A stretch of DNA of 64,000 bases from JACVRW01 sp036407035 (GTDB taxonomy: Bacteria > Actinomycetota > Thermoleophilia > Solirubrobacterales > Thermoleophilaceae), in the NCBI GenBank assembly GCA_036407035.1, contig DASXAA010000039.1:14806-78805 (forward strand), given 5' to 3'. This document shows, in pieces, positions 33,221 through 41,332 of this stretch (positions are counted from its first letter, which is position 1; each line of letters starts with the position of its first letter). Under the pieces are notes generated by a model, which was not told where the DNA came from, did not search any database, and saw nothing but the letters and a program-made list of their open reading frames with translations. A program made the position numbers and the translations under genes.

Positions 33221-33416
33221 CGGCCCTCCGTGGGGACTCCATGTGAGCGAAGCTTCCCCGAATGGGGTACAAGCGTCACCAGGTGCGGCCGAGGCGTTTG
33301 CCCCGTCCAGGTGTCGATGACGTCACCGGCTTCCTCAAGCAGTTGTCCTACGCCACCGATAGCCACTCGGACATCGCTCCGCCGCCCGGCGCCGCGTAGC
33401 GCGCCGCCCACCCATC

Positions 33417-34862
33417 GTGCGAGCACCGAGTCCGACAAAGCCGCCATCCCACCCGCGCCTGCGCGCCGTGCTCGCGCGCGCCCTCGGCGCGGGCGGAGCC
33501 GAGCGCGGCTCGGTGCTGATCGAGGTGATGGTCGGCGCGATCGTGCTGGCGATCGCCACCGCCGCGGTCCTCAGCGGTCTCGACGGCGCCCAGGACACGG
33601 GGCGCAAGAACAAGAACCGCTCCGTGGCCTCCACGCTCGCCCAGCAGGACATCGAGCGGATGCGCGCCAAGCCGATCACCTCGCTCGCCAACTACGGCGA
33701 GGTGCGCAGCGTGAACGTCTCGGGGGTCAACTACACGGTGAACTCGCAGACCGACTGGGTCAGGGACTCGAGCGGCGTGGTCAGCTGCACCGATGACTCG
33801 ACCCAGGCCGAGTACCTCAAGGTCACGTCGACCGTCAACTCGCCGGCGAGCATCGCGAGCCCGGTCAAGGAGGCGACGCTGCTGACGCCCGCGCCGGGCG
33901 CGTTCGGCACCAACGCCGGCACCGCGGCCGTGAAGATCACCGACCGCGACGGCAACCCGCTCGCGGGCGTGACGGTCGCCATGAGCGGTCCGCAGGCGCT
34001 CTCCGACACGACCAACGACCTCGGCTGCGCGATCTTCGGCTACATCACCGCGGGCGCCTACACGGCGCAGGTGTCCGGCGGCCTCGTCTCGTGGAACAGC
34101 GAGGTACCGGCCGAAGCGCCGGTCACGGTCGCCGCCGGCAAGACGAGCCTGGCAACGATGGAGCTCGACAATCCGGGCTCGCTGCGGGCCCACTTCCGGC
34201 TGCCGCCGGGCGCCCCCACAGGGCTGACGCCGCAGTGGAACCAGATCACGGTCGCGCACTCCAAGCTGCCCGGCGGGCTGAAGCTGTTCCCCGACGCGCC
34301 TGGGCCGATGTCGCCGTCGATCGACGCGATGAACCTGTTCCCGCACCGCGACGGCTACGGCGTGTACGCCGGCGGCTGCGAGGCGAACAGCCCGGCCTAC
34401 TGGAACGCCAACTACTTCCAGCCCGGCGGGCACGGCTACGTGCAGCTCGAGCCGGGCGAGACCTTGAAGGACGTCGACGTGTACATGCCGACGATCCTCG
34501 TGCACGTCGAGCGGACCGGGCTGTCGACGTTCCAGAACGCGAACGTCACGCTCAAGGAGATCGACACCGCTCCGGGGATCGACTGCCAGGGCGCGACCGG
34601 CACCGGGGTATCGGTCTCAGCGGCAAAGGCCGGAGTGACGGCAGTGCCCACGTGGGAGGTCGCGTTCGCCGTGCCGTTCGGCAAGTACCGCGTCTGCGCG
34701 GCGGCCGGCAACGGGACGATCCGCAAGATCACGACCACCTCGAGCAGCTCGCCGAGCGACCAGACCCTCGGCTCCGAGGTGAACCGCTCGCTGACGGCCA
34801 CAACGGGCGCGAACGCCAAGTTCGTCATCCCGACCAGCGGCGGCACGACGGGAAGCTGCTGA
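33417..34862 (+). CDS. PilV-like minor pseudopilin with a large extracellular region including a CnaB-like domain
   Basis: This 481-residue protein has a long basic leader. The prepilin peptidase site is ERG|SVLIEVMVGAIVLAIATAAVL, with Glu at +5 and a hydrophobic helix after it. The remaining roughly 430 residues are extracellular and beta-rich. One segment (near residues 178-232, ITDRDGNPLAGVTVAMSG) looks like a CnaB/carboxypeptidase-regulatory repeat. Paired cysteines near the ends may form disulfides. The length is far above a normal PilV (about 150-200). The GTG at 33417 starts the frame. It overlaps the next pseudopilin by 1 nt (TGATG). Confidence 0.8.
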   Translation: MRAPSPTKPPSHPRLRAVLARALGAGGAERGSVLIEVMVGAIVLAIATAAVLSGLDGAQDTGRKNKNRSVASTLAQQDIERMRAKPITSLANYGEVRSVNVSGVNYTVNSQTDWVRDSSGVVSCTDDSTQAEYLKVTSTVNSPASIASPVKEATLLTPAPGAFGTNAGTAAVKITDRDGNPLAGVTVAMSGPQALSDTTNDLGCAIFGYITAGAYTAQVSGGLVSWNSEVPAEAPVTVAAGKTSLATMELDNPGSLRAHFRLPPGAPTGLTPQWNQITVAHSKLPGGLKLFPDAPGPMSPSIDAMNLFPHRDGYGVYAGGCEANSPAYWNANYFQPGGHGYVQLEPGETLKDVDVYMPTILVHVERTGLSTFQNANVTLKEIDTAPGIDCQGATGTGVSVSAAKAGVTAVPTWEVAFAVPFGKYRVCAAAGNGTIRKITTTSSSSPSDQTLGSEVNRSLTATTGANAKFVIPTSGGTTGSC

Positions 34863-35563
34863 TGGAGCGCGTTCGCCGCCGCCCGTCGGGCCAGTCCGGC
34901 TTCACGCTCATCGAGCTGCTCAGCGGCATGATGATCGGCCTCATCGTCCTGATGGCGGCGTTCACGCTGATCGACCACGCCACCTCGGCGTCGGAGGCGA
35001 TCGCGAACCGCCAGGACGCGGTGCAGCGCGGCCGGATGGCCATGGAGCGGGTCACCCGGCAGCTGCGCTCGCAGGTGTGCCTCGGCGAGGAGACCGAGCC
35101 GATCACCGCGGGCGACGCGAACTCGGTGACCTTCTTCGCCGACCTCAGCGACGGCAGCAAGAACGTTCAGCAGCGCGTGCTCACCTTCTCGCCGACCGCG
35201 AAGACGATCACCGAGCAGAGCTGGCCGGGCGTCGGCACGTACCCGCAGCTGACCTTCCCCGGCCCGCCGAACCCGCCGAACGTCCTGCTCAGGCAGGCCC
35301 AGCAGGTAACCGTGAACGGGGTCCCCCAGCCGATCTTCCGGTTCTTCGCCTTCAAGGTCGGCGGCGTGGCCGGCGACATGGAGGAGCTCCCGGTGCCGCT
35401 CAGCCCCACCGACGCGTCGCGCACGATCATGGTCAAGGTCTCGTTCGTTGCCCTCCCCGACCGCATCAGGCCTAAGGACCTCGAGTCCACCACCTTCTTC
35501 AGCGACGTCTACGTCCGCCTCGCCGACCCGACCAAGCCAGCGGAGGGCCCGAGATGTCTCTGA
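34862..35563 (+). CDS. PilW-like minor pseudopilin
   Basis: This 233-residue protein begins with a short basic leader and the site QSG|FTLIELLSGMMIGLIVLMAAF, a textbook type IV prepilin N-terminus with Glu at +5. A long amphipathic helix with MAMERVTRQLRSQVC follows, then a beta-rich head, as in PilW/GspJ proteins. It is translationally coupled to the PilV-like gene and overlaps the next by 10 nt. Together they should form the tip complex of a type IV pilus or type II-like pseudopilus. The core assembly genes lie outside the window. Confidence 0.85.
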   Translation: MERVRRRPSGQSGFTLIELLSGMMIGLIVLMAAFTLIDHATSASEAIANRQDAVQRGRMAMERVTRQLRSQVCLGEETEPITAGDANSVTFFADLSDGSKNVQQRVLTFSPTAKTITEQSWPGVGTYPQLTFPGPPNPPNVLLRQAQQVTVNGVPQPIFRFFAFKVGGVAGDMEELPVPLSPTDASRTIMVKVSFVALPDRIRPKDLESTTFFSDVYVRLADPTKPAEGPRCL

Positions 35564-37128
35564 AGAAGCTTCGATCCGAGCTCGGCTTCACGACCGTCAC
35601 GCTGATGGGCGTGCTGCTCGTCGGCGGGCTGCTCGTGATCGCGACGTTCGCCGCCGTGGACCCGGACATCAGCCTCTCCCGCTCCGACCAGGACTACAAG
35701 CAGTCGCACGGCGCGGCCGAGGCGGGGCTCCAGTGGTACCTCAACCGGCTGGGGCAGGACAACAACTTCTACGTGCGCTGCACCAATGTGCCGAAGCCGA
35801 ACGCCACCGAGAACGCGCCTGTCAACCAGGCCTGGAACGGCACCGGCGCCGACCCGCGCAAGTGGCGCAAGATCTCGGGCGAGCAGGCGGAGTACAGCGT
35901 GGAGCTGCTGCCGGCGCCCGGGTTCTCCACCTGCCAGGAGAACAACCAGTACTCGATGGTCGACTCGAACGGCAACCTGCGCGTCCGCGTCACCGGGCGC
36001 TCGCGCGGGAAGCTGCGGACCGTCCTCGCCACGCTCCGGCGCAAGAACTTCCTGGACTTCATCTACTTCACGCACTTCGAGACGTCGGACCCGGCCACGT
36101 ACGGGACCGCCGCCGACGTGGCGACCGCCACCAGCCAGTGCGCCAAGTTCCGCAGCCAGCGGACCAGCTTCTGCCAGGAGATCCAGTTCGCCCCCACCGA
36201 CATCGTGCGCGGCCCGTTCCACACGAACGACAACATCCGCGTCTGCGAGAGCCCCACGTTCGGGCGCAACAGCCGCGACCTGATCGAGATCAGCGGCACG
36301 CCGGCCGAGGTCGCCAGCTCGGGGTGCGGCTCGAGCCCGAACTACCTGGGCACGAAGGTCAACCCCGCCGACCAGCTCGGCATGCCGCCGTCGAACACCA
36401 CGCTCTCGACCGTCGCCACGCCGTCGTACCGGTTCCAGGGGAGGACCGAGATCGTCCTGAACGGCGCGAGCATGACCGTGACGAACGCGCAGATCAACAG
36501 CGGCGTGCCGACGAGCATGTCGCTGCCCGCGAACGGCGTCATCTACGTCGGCAACACGGCGGCCGGGTGCTCGGTCGGCTACATCCGCTCCCAGACGTAC
36601 ACGAGCACGCCCACGAGCTGCGGCGACGTGTGGGTCAAGGGCACGTACGGCCGCGACCTGACGATCGCCGCCGGCAACGACGTCGTGGTCGAGGGAGACC
36701 TCGCCCGCGCCAACGACGGCCTCCTGCTCGGGCTGATCGCGAACAACTTCGTGCGCGTCTACCACCCGGTCACGTTCACCTCGTCCGGCTCGGACGTCGT
36801 GAACGGCTGCCGCAACAACCCGGTCACGCCGCCGGTGGTGTCGCGGATCGACGCCGCGATCCTCGCGCTCCAGCACTCGTTCATCGTCGACAACTGGAAC
36901 TGCGGCGAGCCGCTCGGCGACCTCAACATCTTCGGCGCGATCGCGCAGCGGTTCCGCGGCCCGGTCGGCACCGGCAACTCCTCGTCGATCGTGACGGGCT
37001 ACCGCAAGGAGTACGTCTACAACGACCGCCTGCGGTACCGCGAGCCCCCGTACTTCCTCGATCCCGTGCAGGCCGCCTGGCGAATCGCACGCGAGACCGA
37101 GCAGGTGCCGGCGGTAGGCGTCCGCTAG
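35554..37128 (+). CDS. PilX-like pseudopilin tip protein
   Basis: This 524-residue protein has the leader MSLKKLRSELG followed by a hydrophobic helix (FTTVTLMGVLLVGGLLVIATF). The Glu at +5 is replaced by Thr, as in PilX/GspK-type tip subunits, which lack it. It then has the HGAAEAGLQWYLNRL helix common to PilX N-termini. The large head is rich in Asn, Thr and Ser and has about ten cysteines, suggesting disulfides, with a right-handed beta-rich stretch (DLTIAAGNDVVVEGDLA). It is the third gene of the operon. Palindrome C lies 30 nt downstream. Confidence 0.8.
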   Translation: MSLKKLRSELGFTTVTLMGVLLVGGLLVIATFAAVDPDISLSRSDQDYKQSHGAAEAGLQWYLNRLGQDNNFYVRCTNVPKPNATENAPVNQAWNGTGADPRKWRKISGEQAEYSVELLPAPGFSTCQENNQYSMVDSNGNLRVRVTGRSRGKLRTVLATLRRKNFLDFIYFTHFETSDPATYGTAADVATATSQCAKFRSQRTSFCQEIQFAPTDIVRGPFHTNDNIRVCESPTFGRNSRDLIEISGTPAEVASSGCGSSPNYLGTKVNPADQLGMPPSNTTLSTVATPSYRFQGRTEIVLNGASMTVTNAQINSGVPTSMSLPANGVIYVGNTAAGCSVGYIRSQTYTSTPTSCGDVWVKGTYGRDLTIAAGNDVVVEGDLARANDGLLLGLIANNFVRVYHPVTFTSSGSDVVNGCRNNPVTPPVVSRIDAAILALQHSFIVDNWNCGEPLGDLNIFGAIAQRFRGPVGTGNSSSIVTGYRKEYVYNDRLRYREPPYFLDPVQAAWRIARETEQVPAVGVR

Positions 37129-37158
37129 CCGCGGCCGGCGGCCCCCAACAGCGTCGAG

Positions 37159-37195
37159 TGTCGAGTTTGTCGGGCTCAGGCCGACAAACTCGACA
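37159..37195. terminator. long palindrome C, probable bidirectional terminator
   Basis: Perfect 15-bp arms (TGTCGAGTTTGTCGG at 37159-37173, complement at 37181-37195) close a 7-nt loop. It sits between the convergent ends of the pseudopilin operon and the alpha/beta hydrolase gene. There is no T-run. Confidence 0.65.
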
Positions 37196-37359
37196 GTGGA
37201 CCGTGACGCGGGCGGAATCCCGAGGGGTGGGCCGGAAAGCGTCCACGATGTGGACGGAAAACAGCCCACCCCCCGACCGGCGCCGCGTTGTCCGCCGTGA
37301 GCGCCGGGACCCACCCCTGGTTGCCAGCAGTAAACGCCAAGCCCGCCACGGGGCGGGCG

Positions 37360-38148
37360 CTACCGCCCACCCGGCGCAAACGCCCGAATCTCCCCGGCCA
37401 GCAGCTCCGGCGCCCCCGCCGCGGCGCCGTGGCCCTGGCCGTCGAGGTCGTGGACCGTGACGTTCGGGAGCGCGCCCGCGTAGGCGGCGGTGCTGCGCCG
37501 CGCCCACTCAGGGCTCTCCGTCCCGATCAGCATCAGGACCGGCAGCTCCAGCCTCGCGAGGCGGGCGGCGTCGAGCTCGTGCGCGTGCTCCGTGCGCAGC
37601 TCGCGCGGGAGGGTCGACGCGATCTCGCGCCGCGCGTCCCAGGTCGGCGCGGCGGCCATCGCCTCGACCTCTGCCTCGCCGTAGCCGCCGATCACCTCCA
37701 GGTACTCGCGCAGGAGGAGGTCGCGCTCGCCGCGCTCGAGCAGCAGCTCGAGCCGGTCGAGGAAGGCGGGCTCGGCGAGCACGCCGCCCATCGGCGGCTC
37801 GTAGAGGACCATCCTCGGCAGCCCGTCGATCAGGGAGGCGGCGCCCGCCGAGATGAGGGCGCCGTAGGAGTGGCCGACGAGGACGGCGTCCTCGCCGGCG
37901 TCCTCGACCACCGCCGCGACGTCCTCGAACTCACGCTCGAGGTCGTACGGGCCCTCGGCGTCGGTCGAGTCGCCGCGGCCCCGGCGGTCGATCGCGATCA
38001 CCTCGAAGTCGCGCTCGAGGTGAGGCCGGACGAGGTCGAACGTCCATCGCGCCGAGCCGGCGCCGTGCACCAGCACGAGCGGCGGTCCCTCGCCGCTCGT
38101 CTCGCAGGCGATGCGGGTGCCGTCCCGGGAGGTGATGTGGCGGAGCAA
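37360..38148 (-). CDS. alpha/beta-fold hydrolase
   Basis: This 262-residue hydrolase opens with the beta strands LLRHITSRDGTRIACE. The oxyanion region is LVHGAGSARWTF, the nucleophile elbow GHSYGA (Ser near 100), and the catalytic His lies in GQGHGAA near the end. An acid lies in LMLIGTESPEW (Glu in place of the usual Asp). The substrate is unknown. No ATG is available. A TTG at 38148 fits the domain start, and upstream codons run into the divergent nuclease promoter. Confidence 0.82.
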   Translation of the reverse strand: MLRHITSRDGTRIACETSGEGPPLVLVHGAGSARWTFDLVRPHLERDFEVIAIDRRGRGDSTDAEGPYDLEREFEDVAAVVEDAGEDAVLVGHSYGALISAGAASLIDGLPRMVLYEPPMGGVLAEPAFLDRLELLLERGERDLLLREYLEVIGGYGEAEVEAMAAAPTWDARREIASTLPRELRTEHAHELDAARLARLELPVLMLIGTESPEWARRSTAAYAGALPNVTVHDLDGQGHGAAAGAPELLAGEIRAFAPGGR

Positions 38149-38216
38149 GGCCGCCAGGCGATCGGCAGGTGCAACGACCGATGCACGCCATCCGCCGCCC
38201 GGCTCAACCTTCGCGC

Positions 38217-38729
38217 ATGAGGAACCTGCTGCTCCTGCTGCTGGCCGCGGCGTCTGTGCTCGCCGCCTGCGAGTCGATGCAGCAGGCTGGCGCCCCGACG
38301 GCCGCGGGCGACCTCGACCCGGGCGGCCGCGGCAAGACGCGCGTCGAGCGGGTGGTCGACGGCGACACCGTCGTGCTGGACGACATCGGCAAGAGCCGCC
38401 TGATCGGGATCGACACGCCCGAGGTATACGGCGGCACGGTCGAGTGCTACGGCCCCCAGGCCTCGGCGTTCGCGAAGCGGGTCCTGACGCCCGGCCGGCG
38501 TGTCCGCTACGAGATCGGCGCCGACCCACGCGACCGCTACGACCGCGCCCTGATCTACCTGTGGCTGGACGACGGCCGCTTCTTCAACGCGATGCTGCTC
38601 CGCCGCGGATACGCGACACCGCTGGCGATCGAGCCGAACACGAACCGAGCCGACCTGTTCGAGCGGATGGCGCGGCGAGCCGAACGCCGCGGCGTGGGGA
38701 TGTGGTCGGCGGGATGCAGCGACAAGTAG
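38217..38729 (+). CDS. thermonuclease (SNase-like) lipoprotein
   Basis: This 170-residue protein has a lipobox (LLAAASVLAAC, acylated Cys near 18) and then a staphylococcal-nuclease fold. The catalytic residues are present: Arg in SRLIGIDTPE, Glu in TPEVYGG, and Arg in DRYDRALIY. The calcium-binding Asp residues in VDGDTVVLDD are also there. It should be a membrane-anchored extracellular nuclease. The ATG at 38217 is chosen because it begins the lipoprotein signal. Longer frames are Arg/Pro-rich. Confidence 0.9.
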   Translation: MRNLLLLLLAAASVLAACESMQQAGAPTAAGDLDPGGRGKTRVERVVDGDTVVLDDIGKSRLIGIDTPEVYGGTVECYGPQASAFAKRVLTPGRRVRYEIGADPRDRYDRALIYLWLDDGRFFNAMLLRRGYATPLAIEPNTNRADLFERMARRAERRGVGMWSAGCSDK

Positions 38730-38812
38730 CCGAGCGAAAACCGAGCATGGCGGGGGAAGCAGGGAGCGACGCGTGCGCCAGCACGCGAGCGACCGATGAC
38801 CCCGCCAGGCGA

Positions 38813-38868
38813 AGGTTTGCAGCCGGCTAGTTGTCGCTGCAGGTTTGCAGCCGGCTAGTTGTCGCTGC
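38813..38868. repeat. 28-bp perfect tandem duplication at the 3' end of a gene
   Basis: The unit AGGTTTGCAGCCGGCTAGTT plus TGTCGCTGC minus overlap occurs at 38813-38840 and again at 38841-38868 without change. The second copy contains the last codons and TAG of the leftward gene at 38855-39310. The first therefore duplicates the stop region just beyond it. Confidence 0.8.
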
Positions 38869-39310
38869 CCAGGCGGTCCCAGCAATACAACTCGAGCGCC
38901 TCCGCGGTCAGCTCCATCAGCCGCTCATGCGACAGCCACGGCAGCACCGTGTCCAGCGCCTGCTCCTCGCTCACGCCCGCCTCGAAGGCGTCGTCCCCCT
39001 TGAAGCCCGCCGCGATCCGCAGCGCCTCGCGGCGGTACTCGCCCAGCCGTGGGAACGCCTTCAGGAGGAACTCCTTGTTCGCGATCGGCTGGCCTACCTC
39101 GAGCGACGCGTGCCAGGCGGCGAGCATCGAGAGGTCGTCCTCGTCCAGCTCCTCCACCGCCTTCGCGTAGTGGACCTGCAGCTCGTCGTCCGGGATCTCG
39201 TCCACCCACGCGCGGACCACCTCGCCGAGCAGCTGGCGGCGCGCCTCGCGGCCGACGCTGCCGGCGATCACGCGGATCGCCTCCTGCGGCTCGATGAAGC
39301 AGAGGGGCAT
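38855..39310 (-). CDS. hypothetical helical protein, unknown function
   Basis: I do not recognise this 151-residue protein. It is predicted almost entirely helical, acidic, and without membrane segments or a metal motif. It starts MPLCFIEPQEAIRVIAG and contains EVVRAWVDEIPDDELQ. It follows the STAND ATPase gene by 36 nt on the same strand and may be the last gene of that run. Its final codons and stop lie in the second copy of a 28-bp tandem duplication. Confidence 0.65.
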   Translation of the reverse strand: MPLCFIEPQEAIRVIAGSVGREARRQLLGEVVRAWVDEIPDDELQVHYAKAVEELDEDDLSMLAAWHASLEVGQPIANKEFLLKAFPRLGEYRREALRIAAGFKGDDAFEAGVSEEQALDTVLPWLSHERLMELTAEALELYCWDRLGSDN

Positions 39311-39346
39311 GACCGCAAGATAGGCGCGGCACCCGACGGAACGGGA

Positions 39347-41320
39347 TCAGTTGGCGCCGGGGCCCGCGAGGAACTCCGCGAGCCGCTCCGAGGCGAGCTT
39401 CAACCGCCGGAAATAGGCCGCCCGGCTGAGGTTCAGCTCGTCGGCCGCCTGCTCGTGGCTGGGGGCCGGGTCGAGGTACCCGCGCACCAGCACACGCTGC
39501 AGCAGGCGCTCGTTCTCGGTGTCGCCGAAGGCCCGCTCGGCGGCGTCCTCGAGCAGCGCGCGCACCGACGCCGCCCGCGCCTCCACGCCGTCTCCCTGCG
39601 CCAGCGGGCTCTGCGCCAGCGCGTGCGGCACGCGCAGGTTGCGGAGCGCGTCGCGGACGACTTCCGGGTCGGCGGCGGCCGCCGCCGGCGCCGCCTCGGC
39701 CGCAGGCGCGCCCGGGTCCCACGACCCAGGCGGCGTCAGCCCGAGCTCGAGGTAGACGACGTCCCGCTGCGCGCCGAGCAGCCCGCCCTCGCCGTGGTCG
39801 AGCACGTGGCACTCGCGCAGCCGCCCCTGCGCCCACTCCATGTCCAGCTCCGGGATGTGCCGCGCGCCGATCGCCTGCGAGAACGCCTTCGCGTCCTCGC
39901 GGTCGGAGTCGATCGGCAGGTACGCGTAGCGTGGGTTGGGCAGCCCGGACCGCAGCACACCGGCCATGTTGATCATCGCCTGGATGCCGGACTGGGGGTC
40001 GCGGGTGAAGTCGATCGCGTCGCGCCAGAGGATCGCGTTGCCGTCCGGCACGTGCTCGGCCGCGTGCCCCAGCCAGGCGCCGAGCACGGGGTCCTCCCGT
40101 GCGAGCGCGGGCGCGGAGCCGGGCGTGACCGAGATCGCGAAGCCGCAGATCGCGTCGCCGGGGTCGCGGGCGATCGCCACGGTGCCGGGCGCCTCGTCGA
40201 AGAACGGGCGCGTGAGCTGCCACCACTGAGTCGCGTCGAGGGCGCCGAGCAGCAGCGCGACCTGCTCGGCGTCGCCGGGGCGCACCGCGTCGACGCGGTT
40301 GCGGACGCTCCCCTCCCAGCCGTAGAAGGCCCTGATCTCGGGCGTGCCGACCAGCTCGGCGAGGTCCACCGTGAGGATCGGCCTGCCGCCCACGGCGCGC
40401 GCGTAGAGGCTGTCGGCGATCCGCCGCCGCAGCTCGCGCTCGCGCTCCGGCTCCGCCTGCTGCATCTCTGCGCGCAGCGAGCGGCGAACGAGCTCGTGGA
40501 GCGTCACGCCGCCGCCGAGCGGCTCGGCGAAGCTGCGGGCCTCGAGCCACTCCATCGCCTCGGCGGGCGCGACGTCCGGTAGCACGTCGCGGAGCAGGTC
40601 CGCGGTGGTCACCCGCGCGATGCACGCCACCCCGAGCACGTCGCGGTGGAGGCCGTCGATCTCCGACTCGGCGAGGCGTCGCACCAGCGAGCGCAGCACC
40701 TCGCCGCCGCTGACGCCGATCCAGGACGGGTCGCCGGCGGTGTCTGCCGCGAGCGTGAGCGCGAGCGGCGAGCCGCCGGCCCAGGACACGAGCTCGCCGG
40801 CGCGCCCCGGGTCGGAGAGGCCGTGCGTGCGCAGCAGCTCGGTCGCCTCGGCCACGCTCAGCGGCCCGAGCTCCATCTCGCGCGAGAGCGTCTCCCAGCC
40901 CGCCTCGAACCAGCCGCGCTCGGGCGCCCGGCGGCCGGCGATGACCACGATCGTGTGCTCGGGGAGGCCGGGTAGGACCGTGCGGCGCAGGTGGCCGCCG
41001 AGCGCGCTCATGCGCTCGAAGGTGTCGATCAGGATCAGCGGCCGGTCGAACCTGCTCGCGGGCGCCAGCGCCTCCTCGATCGCGTCCGGGACCGGCGGCA
41101 GGTCGCGGCCCTCGACGAGGATCGGCGACCAGCCCGCCTCGCGCCCGCGGCGGGCGACCTCGCGCAGCAGCGCGCTCTTGCCGATGCCGCCCGGGCCGTG
41201 GACGAGCACGACGCTCGCGGGCGGGTCCTCCACGAACAGGTGGTCGATCAGGCCGAGCTCCGCGTGGCGGCCGACGAACGCGGCCTGGTCCCGGCGAGAG
41301 AGTCTGGTACCGAGCGTCAA
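39347..41320 (-). CDS. STAND/AAA-type ATPase with a C-terminal helix-turn-helix
   Basis: This 657-residue protein has a Walker A (GPGGIGKS, 42-49), a Walker B-like strand (RPLILIDT, 93-100) and winged-helix features typical of STAND/LuxR-MalT-like ATPases. A middle segment (about 350-540) has some resemblance to a GNAT fold (GFAISVTPG), but this is weak. The C-terminus (about 605-650) reads as a helix-turn-helix: EQAADELNLSRAAYFRRL. It could be a signal-responsive transcription factor, or a defence-type NTPase. It starts at a TTG 12 nt downstream of the AddA-like gene, so co-transcription is likely. Confidence 0.75.
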   Translation of the reverse strand: MTLGTRLSRRDQAAFVGRHAELGLIDHLFVEDPPASVVLVHGPGGIGKSALLREVARRGREAGWSPILVEGRDLPPVPDAIEEALAPASRFDRPLILIDTFERMSALGGHLRRTVLPGLPEHTIVVIAGRRAPERGWFEAGWETLSREMELGPLSVAEATELLRTHGLSDPGRAGELVSWAGGSPLALTLAADTAGDPSWIGVSGGEVLRSLVRRLAESEIDGLHRDVLGVACIARVTTADLLRDVLPDVAPAEAMEWLEARSFAEPLGGGVTLHELVRRSLRAEMQQAEPERERELRRRIADSLYARAVGGRPILTVDLAELVGTPEIRAFYGWEGSVRNRVDAVRPGDAEQVALLLGALDATQWWQLTRPFFDEAPGTVAIARDPGDAICGFAISVTPGSAPALAREDPVLGAWLGHAAEHVPDGNAILWRDAIDFTRDPQSGIQAMINMAGVLRSGLPNPRYAYLPIDSDREDAKAFSQAIGARHIPELDMEWAQGRLRECHVLDHGEGGLLGAQRDVVYLELGLTPPGSWDPGAPAAEAAPAAAAADPEVVRDALRNLRVPHALAQSPLAQGDGVEARAASVRALLEDAAERAFGDTENERLLQRVLVRGYLDPAPSHEQAADELNLSRAAYFRRLKLASERLAEFLAGPGAN

Positions 41321-41332
41321 GTTCCCCGCGTC

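Noticed and set aside
33212..33416. c-di-GMP riboswitch or small gene before the pseudopilin operon
   Set aside because: A TGACGTCA palindrome and a CCCCGAATGGGG stem are present, but no GEMM-like core and no credible reading frame.
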